Source of the DNA: Pseudomonadota bacterium
GTDB taxonomy: Bacteria; Pseudomonadota; Gammaproteobacteria; Pseudomonadales; Pseudomonadaceae
DNA length: 42,809 bases
Direction: 5' to 3'
Assembly: GCA_023431055.1 (NCBI GenBank)
Contig: JAEYXX010000187.1
Location: 1-42,809, forward strand
Shown piece by piece: positions 1 to 8,055 of the stretch. Under the pieces are notes generated by a model. It searched no databases. It had not been told where the DNA came from and saw nothing but the letters and a program-made list of their open reading frames with translations. Position 1 is the first letter of the stretch; every line of letters begins with the position of its first letter. A program made the translations under genes and the position numbers.

Positions 1-139
1 CGAGGTGCATGAACGCCCACAACTGGGCGAAGGCCCACCGCCGCGGGCGCGGGATATCGAACGGGCGATGAACAGGGTTATCGCCGGGGTTGGCTTGTGG
101 CTGTTATGCCTGATCGTCTGGGAGGTGCTGGGTGCTTGA
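1..139 (+). CDS. cobD: Adenosylcobinamide-phosphate synthase CbiB/CobD, C-terminal end only
   Basis: Only the last 45 codons lie in the window, read from base 2 to the TGA at 137-139. The visible tail has a short charged stretch with RARDIERAMN and then a hydrophobic final helix ([19 protein letters not shown]). That fits the membrane-embedded end of CbiB, which joins aminopropanol phosphate (or threonine phosphate in some accounts) to cobyric acid. Assignment rests mainly on position: it overlaps the next gene, cobC, by 8 bases, as in other Pseudomonas cob operons. The tail alone is too short to prove the family. Confidence 0.75.
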   Translation, partial: EVHERPQLGEGPPPRARDIERAMNRVIAGVGLWLLCLIVWEVLGA

Positions 140-1142
140 ACACGGAGGTCGACTGCGCGCGGCGGCGCAGCGCTATGGCATCCCCCTGGAGGACTGGCTG
201 GACCTGTCCACCGGTGTAGCCCCCTATGGCTGGGATCTGCCGCCGGTTCCCGCTCAGGCCTGGGCGCGGTTGCCCGAGACCAATGATGGCCTGGAGGCGG
301 CCGCGCGCGATTATTACGGCGCCGCCAGCCTGTTGCCGGTAGCCGGCTCGCAGGCGGCGATCCAGGCTCTGCCACGCCTGCGCGCGCACAGCGACGTGGG
401 CATCCTCGCGCCGACCTATGCCGAGCACGCCGCGGCCTGGCGCCGCGAAGGCCATCGCATCACCAAACTCAGCGAAGGTTCGGTGCATCGCGCGCTGCCG
501 CAGCTCGACGTGCTGCTGGTGGTAAATCCCAACAACCCGACCGGGCGCCTGATCGAGCCGGCGCGCCTGCTCGACTGGCACGACGAGCTGGCCGAGCGCG
601 GCGGCTGGCTGTTGGTCGACGAAGCCTTCATCGATTGCACGCCGCAGCATAGCCTGGCGGCCTACAGCGACATGCCGGGGCTGATCGTGCTGCGCTCGTT
701 CGGCAAGTTCTTCGGTCTGGCCGGTTTGCGTCTGGGCTTCGTCCTGGCCGCCCAGACGCTGCTGGATGAGCTGGAAACGCTGCTCGGGCCCTGGGCCGTC
801 AGTGGCCCGGCGCGCAGCGTGGCGCGCAGCCTGCTGGTCGATGGCGAGGGGCAGCGCCGCCAGCGTGAGCGCCTGCTGGCCGATGGTGAGCGCCTGGCGG
901 CGTTGCTGCGTGACTGTGGCCTGCCGGCTACAGGCGGTTCGGCGCTGTTCCAGTTCTGCTGCAGCCGTCGCGCCGTGCCCTGCGCCGAGCTGCTGGCGCG
1001 GCGCGGCATTCTGGTGCGGCTGTTCGCCGAGTTGGACAGCCTGCGCTTTGGCCTGCCGGCGGACGAGGCGGGCTGGTTGCGGCTGGAGCAGGGGCTGCTG
1101 GAGTGCGCGCCGATATTGGCGAGTCTCGAGGAAACGTCCTGA
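132..1142 (+). CDS. cobC: Threonine-phosphate decarboxylase (cobalamin biosynthesis)
   Basis: A 336-aa fold-type I PLP enzyme of the histidinol-phosphate aminotransferase-like group. It decarboxylates L-threonine O-3-phosphate to aminopropanol phosphate, the linker of the B12 nucleotide loop (CobC in P. denitrificans naming, CobD in Salmonella). Visible motifs are NPNNPTGR, the aspartate of VDEAF and the PLP lysine in [12 protein letters not shown] at about K192. The start is GTG at 132, overlapping the end of cbiB by 8 bases. The stop shares its A with the cobQ ATG. Length is normal for the family. Confidence 0.93.
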   Translation: MLEHGGRLRAAAQRYGIPLEDWLDLSTGVAPYGWDLPPVPAQAWARLPETNDGLEAAARDYYGAASLLPVAGSQAAIQALPRLRAHSDVGILAPTYAEHAAAWRREGHRITKLSEGSVHRALPQLDVLLVVNPNNPTGRLIEPARLLDWHDELAERGGWLLVDEAFIDCTPQHSLAAYSDMPGLIVLRSFGKFFGLAGLRLGFVLAAQTLLDELETLLGPWAVSGPARSVARSLLVDGEGQRRQRERLLADGERLAALLRDCGLPATGGSALFQFCCSRRAVPCAELLARRGILVRLFAELDSLRFGLPADEAGWLRLEQGLLECAPILASLEETS

Positions 1143-2590
1143 TGGCCACCCTGATGGTGCAGGGCACCACCTCCGATGCCGGCAAGAGCACCCTGGTCAC
1201 AGCACTGTGCCGTTGGGCGCGGCGCCAGGGCGTGTCCGTGGCGCCCTTCAAGCCGCAGAACATGGCGCTCAATTCGGCGGTGACCGCCGATGGCGGCGAG
1301 ATCGGTCGGGCCCAGGCGGTGCAGGCGCAGGCCGCCGGCCTGGCGCCGCACACCGACATGAACCCGGTGCTGCTCAAGCCCAACAGCGACATGGGCGCTC
1401 AGGTGATCATCCACGGCCGGGCCATCGGCAACATGCAGGCGCTGACCTACCACGGCTACAAGCCGGTGGCGATGGCGGCAGTGCTGGAGTCCCATGCGCG
1501 GCTGGTCGAGCGTCACCAACTGGTGCTGGTCGAGGGAGCCGGTTCGCCGGCCGAAATCAACCTGCGCGCCGGTGACATCGCCAATATGGGCTTCGCCGAG
1601 GCGGTGGACTGTCCGGTGATCCTCATTGCCGATATCGACAAGGGCGGCGTGTTCGCCCATCTGGTCGGCACCCTGGAGCTGCTCAGCCCCAGCGAACAGG
1701 CGCGGATCAGGGGCTTCGTGATCAATCGTTTTCGCGGTGACATCGCCCTGCTCAAGCCGGGACTGGACTGGCTGGAGCAGCGCACCGGTAAGCCGGTGCT
1801 CGGCGTGCTGCCGTACCTGACGGACTTTCACCTGGAAGCCGAGGACGCCGTCGATACCCGCCAGCAGGCCAAGAGCGAGCAGGCGCTGCGCGTGGTGGTG
1901 CCGGTGTTGCCGCGCATCAGCAACCATACCGATTTCGACCCGCTAAGACTGCACCCGCAGGTGCATTTGACCTTCGTCGGGCCGGGCCAGGCCATCCCGC
2001 CGGCCGACCTGATCATCCTGCCCGGCTCCAAGAGCGTGCGTGCCGACCTTGCCCGGCTACGCGAGCAGGGCTGGGACAGGGCCATCTCTCGCCACCTGCG
2101 CTATGGCGGCAAGCTGCTGGGCATCTGCGGCGGCCTGCAGATGCTCGGCCGGCAGATTCACGACCCGCATGGCCTGGAAGGCGCTGCCGGCAGCAGCCAG
2201 GGTCTCGGCCTGCTGGATTTCGAGACACTGCTGGAACCGGAGAAACAGCTGCGCAACGTGCGTGGCCAGCTGTGCCTGGAGCAGGCGCAGGTCAGCGGTT
2301 ACGAGATTCACGCTGGCGTCAGTCGCGGGCCGGGCCTCAATGGCGCCGTGCAGCTTGACGACGGCCGCAGCGACGGCGGACTCAGCGTCGATGGTCAGGT
2401 GCTCGGCACCTACCTGCATGGCCTGTTCGAGCAGCCCTCGGCGTTCGCCGCACTGCTGCGCTGGGCGGGCTTGGATGAGGTGGAACAGGTGGACTATCAG
2501 GCCCTGCGCGAGCGCGATATCGAGCGCCTGGCGGATCAGGTGGAGCTGCACCTGGATAGCGAAAAACTCAAAGTGCTTTGCGGCCTGTAG
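1142..2590 (+). CDS. cobQ: Cobyric acid synthase (glutamine-hydrolysing)
   Basis: A 482-aa enzyme that performs the four side-chain amidations turning adenosylcobyrinate a,c-diamide into cobyric acid. The N-terminal dethiobiotin-synthetase-like ATPase domain starts with GTTSDAGKS at about residues 8-16. The C-terminal type 1 glutamine amidotransferase domain has the nucleophile in GICGGLQML (about C329) and the histidine of [10 protein letters not shown]. The ATG at 1142 overlaps the cobC stop by one base (TGATG) and is preferred over an in-frame ATG at 1103 inside cobC. The stop codon TAG at 2588-2590 is part of the GTAG end of a REP-like repeat. Confidence 0.96.
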   Translation: MATLMVQGTTSDAGKSTLVTALCRWARRQGVSVAPFKPQNMALNSAVTADGGEIGRAQAVQAQAAGLAPHTDMNPVLLKPNSDMGAQVIIHGRAIGNMQALTYHGYKPVAMAAVLESHARLVERHQLVLVEGAGSPAEINLRAGDIANMGFAEAVDCPVILIADIDKGGVFAHLVGTLELLSPSEQARIRGFVINRFRGDIALLKPGLDWLEQRTGKPVLGVLPYLTDFHLEAEDAVDTRQQAKSEQALRVVVPVLPRISNHTDFDPLRLHPQVHLTFVGPGQAIPPADLIILPGSKSVRADLARLREQGWDRAISRHLRYGGKLLGICGGLQMLGRQIHDPHGLEGAAGSSQGLGLLDFETLLEPEKQLRNVRGQLCLEQAQVSGYEIHAGVSRGPGLNGAVQLDDGRSDGGLSVDGQVLGTYLHGLFEQPSAFAALLRWAGLDEVEQVDYQALRERDIERLADQVELHLDSEKLKVLCGL

Positions 2591-2639
2591 AAGCGAGCTC
2601 TGCTCGCGAAGTTGCTTCGCCAACAAAGCTCGCTCCTAC
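2587..2639. repeat. REP-like palindromic repeat after cobQ
   Basis: The stretch begins GTAGAAGCGAGC and ends GCTCGCTCCTAC. Outer arms are complementary, and an inner GCTCGCGAAG / CTTCGC adds a second hairpin. It resembles the GTAGGAGCG...CGCTCCTAC intergenic repeats found elsewhere in this window. It fills most of the only large gap in the cob operon (75 bases) and could act as a processing or attenuation hairpin between cobQ and cobU, which is inference. Confidence 0.75.
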
Positions 2640-2665
2640 CGGTAGAAATGAATGCGGATTGAACC

Positions 2666-3187
2666 ATGCTTGAACTGATCCTCGGCGGTGCCCGTTCCGG
2701 CAAGAGCCGCCTGGCCGAAAAACTGGCTGATGAGTCCGGGCTGGAGGTGGTTTACATCGCCACCAGCCAGCCGCTCGACGGCGAGATGAACGAGCGGGTT
2801 GCCCAGCACCGGGCGCGGCGTCCGGCGCACTGGGCATTGGTCGAAGAGCCGCTGGCGCTGGCCCATGTGCTGCAAGAGCAGGCCGCCCCCGGGCGTTGCC
2901 TGCTGGTGGACTGCCTGACCCTGTGGCTGACCAACCTGCTGATGCTGGAGGACGCGCAGCGCCTGAATGCCGAGCGCGAGGCGCTGCTTGCTTGTGTGAA
3001 GCGATTGCCAGGGCGCATTCTGCTGGTCAGCAACGAAACCGGACTTGGCGTGGTGCCACTGGGCGAACTCACCCGTCGTTATGTCGATGAGGCTGGCTGG
3101 TTGCACCAGGCGCTGGCCGAGCGCAGCCAGCGTGTGCTGTTCACCGTCGCCGGCCTGCCCATGGTACTCAAGGGGGAGGCGTTATGA
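2666..3187 (+). CDS. cobU: Adenosylcobinamide kinase / adenosylcobinamide-phosphate guanylyltransferase
   Basis: A 173-aa bifunctional enzyme (CobU in Salmonella, CobP in Pseudomonas) that phosphorylates adenosylcobinamide and then transfers GMP to it. The P-loop GGARSGKS sits at residues 7-14. The histidine expected to carry the GMP is H48 in VAQHRARRP, and a [11 protein letters not shown] segment typical of the family lies in the C-terminal half. The ATG at 2666 follows the repeat-containing gap. The 3' end overlaps cobT by four bases (ATGA), so translation is probably coupled. Confidence 0.95.
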   Translation: MLELILGGARSGKSRLAEKLADESGLEVVYIATSQPLDGEMNERVAQHRARRPAHWALVEEPLALAHVLQEQAAPGRCLLVDCLTLWLTNLLMLEDAQRLNAEREALLACVKRLPGRILLVSNETGLGVVPLGELTRRYVDEAGWLHQALAERSQRVLFTVAGLPMVLKGEAL

Positions 3188-4239
3188 GTCTGCAGTGGTG
3201 GCAGGGGCCGTGCCAGCCGCTCGATCATGTGGCTCGCATCAAGGCCGAAGCGCGTCAGCAGCAACTGACCAAGCCAGCGGGTGCGCTGGGGCGACTGGAA
3301 GCGCTGGCCATTCATCTGGCAGCGCTGCAGGGGCGTGAGCGACCGACGCTTGAGCATGTGTGGATTGCCATTTTTGCCGGTGATCATGGCGTGGTGGCCG
3401 AGGGTATTTCCGCCTACCCGCAGGCAGTGACCGGGCAGATGCTGGCCAACTTCGTCAGTGGTGGTGCGGCCATCAGCGTATTGGCGCGTCAGCTGGACGC
3501 GGCGCTGGAGGTGATCGACCTGGGCACTGCCGAGCCGCTGCCGCCATTGCCTGGCGTGCGTCACCTGCAAGTGGGGGCTGGTACGCAGAACTTCGCCCGA
3601 GGCCCTGCGATGACCCTGGCTCAGGCGATGATCTGCCTGGAGGCGGGGCGCGACAGCATTCAGCGCGCCCGTGCCGTCGGGTGCGACCTGTTCGTGGGCG
3701 GCGAGATGGGCATTGGCAACACCACGGCTGCAGCGGCGCTGGCCTGCTGGCTGCTGGGTTGCCCGGCGAGCGAGTTGGCCGGCCCCGGCACTGGCCTGGA
3801 TGGCGCAGGCGTGGCGCACAAGGCGCGGGTCATCGATGCGGCGTTGGTCCTGCATCGTGCACAGATCCACGGCCCGTTACAGGCGCTGATCCATCTCGGT
3901 GGCTTCGAAATCGCTGCACTCACTGGGGCATACCTGGCCGCCGCGCAGCAGGGCATAGCCGTTTTAGTCGATGGTTTTATCTGCAGCGTCGCGGCCTTGC
4001 TCGCCGTGCGCCTCAATCCCGCCTGCCGCCACTGGCTGCTGTTCGCCCATCATGGCGCCGAGCCGGGGCATGTGCGCGTGCTGCAGGCATTGGGCGCCGA
4101 ACCTCTGCTGGAGCTCGGTTTGCGCCTGGGCGAGGGCAGCGGGGCGGCACTGGCGGTGCCGGTGTTACGCCTGGCTTGCGCATTGCACGGACAGATGGCG
4201 ACCTTCGCCGAAGCGGCCGTCGCCGAAAGGCCGAGCTGA
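3184..4239 (+). CDS. cobT: Nicotinate-nucleotide--dimethylbenzimidazole phosphoribosyltransferase
   Basis: A 351-aa enzyme (CobT in Salmonella, CobU in older Pseudomonas usage) that makes alpha-ribazole phosphate from nicotinate mononucleotide and dimethylbenzimidazole. Visible motifs are [29 protein letters not shown] and GPGTGLD. Near the end [13 protein letters not shown] places the expected catalytic glutamate at E317, the residue number known from the Salmonella enzyme. It overlaps cobU by four bases and the following phosphatase gene by one base. Full length with no oddities. Confidence 0.96.
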   Translation: MSLQWWQGPCQPLDHVARIKAEARQQQLTKPAGALGRLEALAIHLAALQGRERPTLEHVWIAIFAGDHGVVAEGISAYPQAVTGQMLANFVSGGAAISVLARQLDAALEVIDLGTAEPLPPLPGVRHLQVGAGTQNFARGPAMTLAQAMICLEAGRDSIQRARAVGCDLFVGGEMGIGNTTAAAALACWLLGCPASELAGPGTGLDGAGVAHKARVIDAALVLHRAQIHGPLQALIHLGGFEIAALTGAYLAAAQQGIAVLVDGFICSVAALLAVRLNPACRHWLLFAHHGAEPGHVRVLQALGAEPLLELGLRLGEGSGAALAVPVLRLACALHGQMATFAEAAVAERPS

Positions 4240-4811
4240 TGCTGCATCTGGAATTGCTGCGTCACGGTGAAACCGAGCTGGGCGGTGGGCTGCGTGGCAG
4301 CCTGGATGATGCGCTGACCGAACAGGGCTGGGCGCAACTGCGTGCAGCGGTGCAGGACGCCGGCCCCTGGGATCGCCTGATCAGCTCGCCACTGCAGCGT
4401 TGCGCGCGTTTTGCCGAGGAAGTCGCGCTGGCCAATGCCTTGCCGCTGCACTACGAGGCGGATCTGCAAGAGCTGCATTTCGGTGATTGGGAAGGGCGCA
4501 CTGCTGCACAGCTGATGGACAGCGATGCTAAGGCGCTGGGCCAGTTCTGGGCTGACCCTTACGCCTTCACACCACCTAACGGCGAGCCGCTGCTGCAGTT
4601 CGAGGCCCGCGTGTTGGCCGCGCTGCAGCGCCTGGTGCAGGCGTATGCCGGTCAGCGTCTGCTGCTGGTGACCCATGGTGGGGTGATGCGTCTGCTGCTG
4701 GCACGTGCCCGCGGCTTGCCGCGCCAGGACCTGCTGCAGGTCAACGTCGGCTATGCCCAACGCTTCCGCCTGCGCCTGGATGCCGACGGCCAACTGACGG
4801 AGCTGGCATGA
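4239..4811 (+). CDS. Alpha-ribazole phosphatase, histidine phosphatase superfamily
   Basis: A 190-aa phosphoglycerate-mutase-like phosphatase, equivalent to Salmonella CobC (the symbol is left out because cobC is used for the decarboxylase here). It would remove the 5'-phosphate from alpha-ribazole phosphate or adenosylcobalamin phosphate. The phosphohistidine motif LLRHGETE is at residues 6-13 with H9. The other expected phosphate-pocket residues are R54 in SSPLQR, E79 in LQELHFGDWEG and H146 in LVTHGG. It is locked between cobT (1-base overlap) and cobS (4-base ATGA overlap), which supports the B12 role over a general phosphatase. Confidence 0.9.
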   Translation: MLHLELLRHGETELGGGLRGSLDDALTEQGWAQLRAAVQDAGPWDRLISSPLQRCARFAEEVALANALPLHYEADLQELHFGDWEGRTAAQLMDSDAKALGQFWADPYAFTPPNGEPLLQFEARVLAALQRLVQAYAGQRLLLVTHGGVMRLLLARARGLPRQDLLQVNVGYAQRFRLRLDADGQLTELA

Positions 4812-5539
4812 TCGCGCCACGGATCGCCCTGCAGTTTCTCACCCGTCTGCCGGTCAGCCTGCCGGGCATGCCGACGCCCGAGCAGATGGGGCGCTCGCTG
4901 CTCTGGTATCCGGCGGTGGGGTTGCTGCTCGGCCTACTGCTTTGGGGCGCGCATCTGTTGTTGGGGCAGACCTCGGCCCTGTTGCAGGCTGCGATCATTC
5001 TGGCGCTGTGGGTGGGGCTGAGCGGCGGGCTGCATCTGGACGGCCTGGCCGATACGGCCGACGCCTGGGTTGGCGGCTTCGGCGACCGCGAGCGCACCCT
5101 GACGATAATGAAAGACCCGCGCAGCGGCCCTATCGCCGTGGTGGTGCTGGTCCTGCTTCTGTTGCTCAAGTTCGCCGCGCTGCTGACCCTGTTGCAGGCC
5201 GGGCAGGGCATCTATCTGCTGCTGCTGCCCTGGTTGGGGCGCAGCCTGCTGCCGCTGCTGCTGGCAACCACGCCCTATGTGCGCGCCGGTGGTCTGGGCC
5301 AGGCGCTGGTCGATCATCTGCCGCGCAGGCAGTTGCACTGGGTGCTAGGTGGGCATGTGGCGGCCATGCTGCTGCTGGGCTGGGGTGCATTGATTGCCGT
5401 GGCCATGGCCCTGGCGCTGTTCGTCTGGCTGCGTCGCGCCCTGTTGCTGCGCCTGGGCGGCACCACGGGCGACACCGCCGGTGCGCTGGTCGAGCTGGCC
5501 GAGTGTGCCGCACTGTTGGCGCTGGCATTGAGCCTCTGA
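4808..5539 (+). CDS. cobS: Adenosylcobinamide-GDP ribazoletransferase (cobalamin synthase)
   Basis: A 243-aa inner-membrane enzyme (CobS in Salmonella, CobV in Pseudomonas) that joins adenosylcobinamide-GDP to alpha-ribazole or its phosphate, the last step of assembly. The N-terminus has FLTRLPV, and the metal and substrate motif GGLHLDGLADTADAW lies at about residues 74-88, followed by MKDPRSGPIA. Several leucine-rich membrane segments follow. The ATG overlaps the upstream phosphatase stop by four bases. It is the last cob gene; no obvious terminator follows before the MarR gene. Confidence 0.95.
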   Translation: MIAPRIALQFLTRLPVSLPGMPTPEQMGRSLLWYPAVGLLLGLLLWGAHLLLGQTSALLQAAIILALWVGLSGGLHLDGLADTADAWVGGFGDRERTLTIMKDPRSGPIAVVVLVLLLLLKFAALLTLLQAGQGIYLLLLPWLGRSLLPLLLATTPYVRAGGLGQALVDHLPRRQLHWVLGGHVAAMLLLGWGALIAVAMALALFVWLRRALLLRLGGTTGDTAGALVELAECAALLALALSL

Positions 5540-5594
5540 ACCAACTGTTATGGCGACGCGCCACGTAACTGTATGAGTGCCAATCGCTGATGCG

Positions 5595-5604
5595 GGTATA
5601 TACC
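5595..5604. promoter_or_regulatory. Candidate MarR operator
   Basis: GGTATATACC is a perfect 10-base palindrome ending 8 bases before the MarR ATG. It lies where a repressor would block the gene's own translation start or promoter, and the TATATA core could also be part of a -10 element. Autoregulation of the MarR-MFS pair is inferred from position only. Confidence 0.35.
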
Positions 5605-5611
5605 TGTATCC

Positions 5612-6016
5612 ATGTTGCCGACTTCCTGCCTTTGCACCCAACTGCGTCGCGCCAGCCGTGGCGTGACCCGCCTGTACGACGACGCCCTGGCTGCTGTCGG
5701 GCTCGGTGCCGCGCAGTTTTCCCTGTTGCGCCACGTACAGCGGCTCGGACAGCCAAGCATCTCAGTGCTGGCCGAGGCCATGGGGCTGGATCGCAGTACC
5801 CTGGGCCGCAATCTGCGGGTGCTACAGGAGCAGGAGCTGCTGCAACTGGGAGAAGGGCGCGATTTGCGTGCTCGCGAGGTACGGCTCACAGAGGCCGGCC
5901 TGCAACGTATCGAACAGGCGCTGCCGCTGTGGGAACAGGTGCAGCGTGAGCTGAATGCTCGACTCGGCGAGAAACGCCGCGCCGAGCTGATGGCTCTGCT
6001 CGACCAACTGGCCTGA
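5612..6016 (+). CDS. MarR-family transcriptional regulator
   Basis: A 134-aa winged-helix protein. The N-terminal dimerisation helix contains CLCTQLRRASRGVTRLYDDAL. The DNA-binding core ISVLAEAMGLDRSTLGRNLRVLQEQELL lies at about residues 50-77, followed by the wing GEGRDLRAREVRLTEAG. It sits 52 bases upstream of an MFS transporter on the same strand, so it probably controls that exporter in response to a small aromatic or drug-like ligand. The ligand cannot be read from the sequence. A palindrome at 5595-5604 is a candidate self-operator. Confidence 0.88.
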   Translation: MLPTSCLCTQLRRASRGVTRLYDDALAAVGLGAAQFSLLRHVQRLGQPSISVLAEAMGLDRSTLGRNLRVLQEQELLQLGEGRDLRAREVRLTEAGLQRIEQALPLWEQVQRELNARLGEKRRAELMALLDQLA

Positions 6017-6068
6017 TGGCCCTTTTACTGCCTGAGCGGCTGCGTGCGGCCGTCTGCTGGAGATCACG

Positions 6069-7274
6069 ATGACAACTGCATGGCGTTCAACCACCTGGCT
6101 GCTGCTCGGCGCCTCGCTGATCCTCGCGCTGTCGCTTGGCACTCGCCATGGTTTCGGCCTGTTCCTGCCGCCTATGAGCGCGGAGTTCGGCTGGGGGCGC
6201 GAGGTGTTCGCCTTCGCCATCGCCCTGCAGAACCTGATCTGGGGCCTGGCGCAGCCGGTCACCGGTGCGCTGGCCGACCGCTTCGGCGCACGCAAGGCCA
6301 TCGTCATCGGCGGTGTGCTCTATGTACTGGGGCTGCTGTGCATGGGAATGGCGGACTCGCCACTGTCGTTGTCGCTGAGCGCCGGCCTGCTGATCGGTAT
6401 CGGTCTGTCCGGTACCTCGTTCTCGGTGATTCTCGGCGTGGTCGGCCGCGCCGTGCCGGTGGAGAAGCGCAGCATGGCCATGGGCATCGCCGCAGCGGCA
6501 GGGTCCTTCGGCCAGTTCGCCATGCTGCCGGGTACGCTCGGCCTGATCGGCTGGCTGGGCTGGTCGGCAGCCTTGTTGGCGCTGGGGCTGCTGGTCGCTC
6601 TGATCCTGCCACTGGCCGCAATGATCAACGAGACGCCGCCACCGGCAAGTACCGGGCCGCAGCAAACGCTGGTCGAGGCGCTGCGCGAGGCGGCCGGGCA
6701 TTCGGGCTTCTGGCTGCTGGCGCTGGGCTTCTTCGTCTGCGGCTTCCAGGTGGTGTTCGTTGCCGTGCACCTGCCGGCCTACCTGGTCGATCACCATCTG
6801 CCGGCGCTGACCGGCACCACGGTGCTGGCGCTGGTCGGCCTGTTCAATATCTTCGGTACCTACATCGCCGGTTGGCTCGGCGGGCGCATGGCCAAGCCGC
6901 GTCTGCTCAGCGCCCTGTACCTGCTGCGCGGGGTGGTGATCACGCTGTTCATCGCAGCACCGCTGACGCAGTGGAGCGCCTATCTGTTTGGTATCGCCAT
7001 GGGCCTGCTGTGGCTGTCGACCGTGCCGTTGACCAACGGCACCGTGGCGACCCTGTTCGGCGTGCGCAACCTGTCGATGCTCGGCGGCATCGTCTTTCTG
7101 TTCCACCAGCTCGGTTCTTTCCTCGGTGGCTGGCTGGGCGGCTATCTCTACGACACTACCGGCAGTTACGACCTGGTCTGGCAGATTTCCATCGGCCTTA
7201 GCCTGATGGCTGCCGCGCTCAACTGGCCGGTGCGCGAGGTGCCGGTGGCACGCCTGCAGGGGGCACCGGCGTGA
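6069..7274 (+). CDS. MFS transporter
   Basis: A 401-aa major facilitator with about 12 hydrophobic segments. The cytoplasmic loop 2-3 signature appears as GALADRFGARKAI, and the central loop with ETPPPASTGPQQ separates the two halves. The N-terminal TRHGFGLFLPPMSAEFGWGRE pattern resembles oxalate/formate-antiporter-like and monocarboxylate-type MFS proteins, but the substrate is unknown. It is downstream of a MarR gene with which it likely forms an operon. Its stop codon overlaps a GTG that starts a 41-aa membrane peptide. Confidence 0.88.
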   Translation: MTTAWRSTTWLLLGASLILALSLGTRHGFGLFLPPMSAEFGWGREVFAFAIALQNLIWGLAQPVTGALADRFGARKAIVIGGVLYVLGLLCMGMADSPLSLSLSAGLLIGIGLSGTSFSVILGVVGRAVPVEKRSMAMGIAAAAGSFGQFAMLPGTLGLIGWLGWSAALLALGLLVALILPLAAMINETPPPASTGPQQTLVEALREAAGHSGFWLLALGFFVCGFQVVFVAVHLPAYLVDHHLPALTGTTVLALVGLFNIFGTYIAGWLGGRMAKPRLLSALYLLRGVVITLFIAAPLTQWSAYLFGIAMGLLWLSTVPLTNGTVATLFGVRNLSMLGGIVFLFHQLGSFLGGWLGGYLYDTTGSYDLVWQISIGLSLMAAALNWPVREVPVARLQGAPA

Positions 7275-7396
7275 GCCGCAAGTTGCTGACGTTCAGCGCC
7301 GTGGCAGTGGGCCTTGGCCTGCTGCTGGCGCTGGCCTGGTGGGGCTGGCGCCAGGGTGGACTGGCCCTGCTGCAGCTGGGTGTTGGCATCTGCTAG
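7271..7396 (+). CDS. 41-aa membrane peptide, translationally coupled to the MFS gene
   Basis: A short frame starting GTG at 7271, overlapping the MFS stop by four bases (GTGA) and ending TAG at 7394-7396. The product begins MSRKLLTFSAVAVGLG, continues as one hydrophobic helix LLLALAWWGWRQGG, and ends LALLQLGVGIC. A positively charged start followed by a single helix suggests an inner-membrane peptide. The overlap argues that it is translated with the transporter. No family is recognised. It could be an accessory subunit of the exporter or a chance frame. Confidence 0.55.
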   Translation: MSRKLLTFSAVAVGLGLLLALAWWGWRQGGLALLQLGVGIC

Positions 7397-7458
7397 TTGC
7401 CTGGGGGCGGGGCTGCGAGTAGCTTGGCAAGACCGCGTTATCGCTCGAGGTCATCGCC

Positions 7459-8010
7459 ATGCCGCTTCATCGTCTTGCCTGCTCCTTGCTGCTCTCCTGC
7501 CTTGCTTTGCCGGTACTGGCCGCCGAGTGTCCGGCACTGCTGCAGGGGGAATTGCCCAAGCTGCGCGCCAAGGGTGAGAGCGTCGAACTCTGCCAGTTCG
7601 CCGGCAAGCCGCTGGTGGTGGTCAATACCGCCAGCTTCTGCGGCTTTACCCCACAATTCAAAGGGCTCGAAGCGCTTTATCAGCGTTACAAGGATCAGGG
7701 CCTGGAAGTACTGGGTGTGCCGTCCGACGATTTCCGTCAGGAGGCCGACAGCAGCGAGGAAACCGCCACCGTCTGCTACGTCAACTATGGCGTGACCTTC
7801 GCCATGACCGAGCCGCAGCCGGTTTCCGGGGCCGATGCCATCCCCCTCTTCAAGGGCCTGGCCGAGCAGAGCAGGGCGCCGCGCTGGAACTTCTTCAAGT
7901 ACGTGGTCGATCGTCAGGGCAAGGTGGTGGCCAGCTTCTCCAGCCTGACCAAACCGGACGATCCCGAGTTGATCGCAGCCGTCGAGAAGGCCATCGCTTC
8001 AAAGCCTTGA
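7459..8010 (+). CDS. Exported glutathione peroxidase-like protein
   Basis: A 183-aa thiol peroxidase of the glutathione peroxidase family. Residues 1-21 form a signal peptide ending LPVLAAE, so it acts in the periplasm. The peroxidatic cysteine is C61 in [16 protein letters not shown], and the family WNF motif is present in [13 protein letters not shown]. The usual NQF triplet is replaced by DDF in [11 protein letters not shown], and a further cysteine (C106, ATVCYVNYG) could be the resolving one. The ATG at 7459 is set by the signal peptide. It probably reduces hydroperoxides using thioredoxin-like donors rather than glutathione, which is inference. Confidence 0.87.
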   Translation: MPLHRLACSLLLSCLALPVLAAECPALLQGELPKLRAKGESVELCQFAGKPLVVVNTASFCGFTPQFKGLEALYQRYKDQGLEVLGVPSDDFRQEADSSEETATVCYVNYGVTFAMTEPQPVSGADAIPLFKGLAEQSRAPRWNFFKYVVDRQGKVVASFSSLTKPDDPELIAAVEKAIASKP

Positions 8011-8055
8011 GCGCTGAGCTGCGGTAGGGGGCGGCCGTCCCTGGCCGTGTTCCGA

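Noticed and set aside
1..5539. Cobalamin riboswitch within the cob operon
   Set aside because: No long leader exists in the window; genes overlap almost throughout, and the only gap (2591-2665) holds a REP-like repeat. A riboswitch could lie upstream of base 1.
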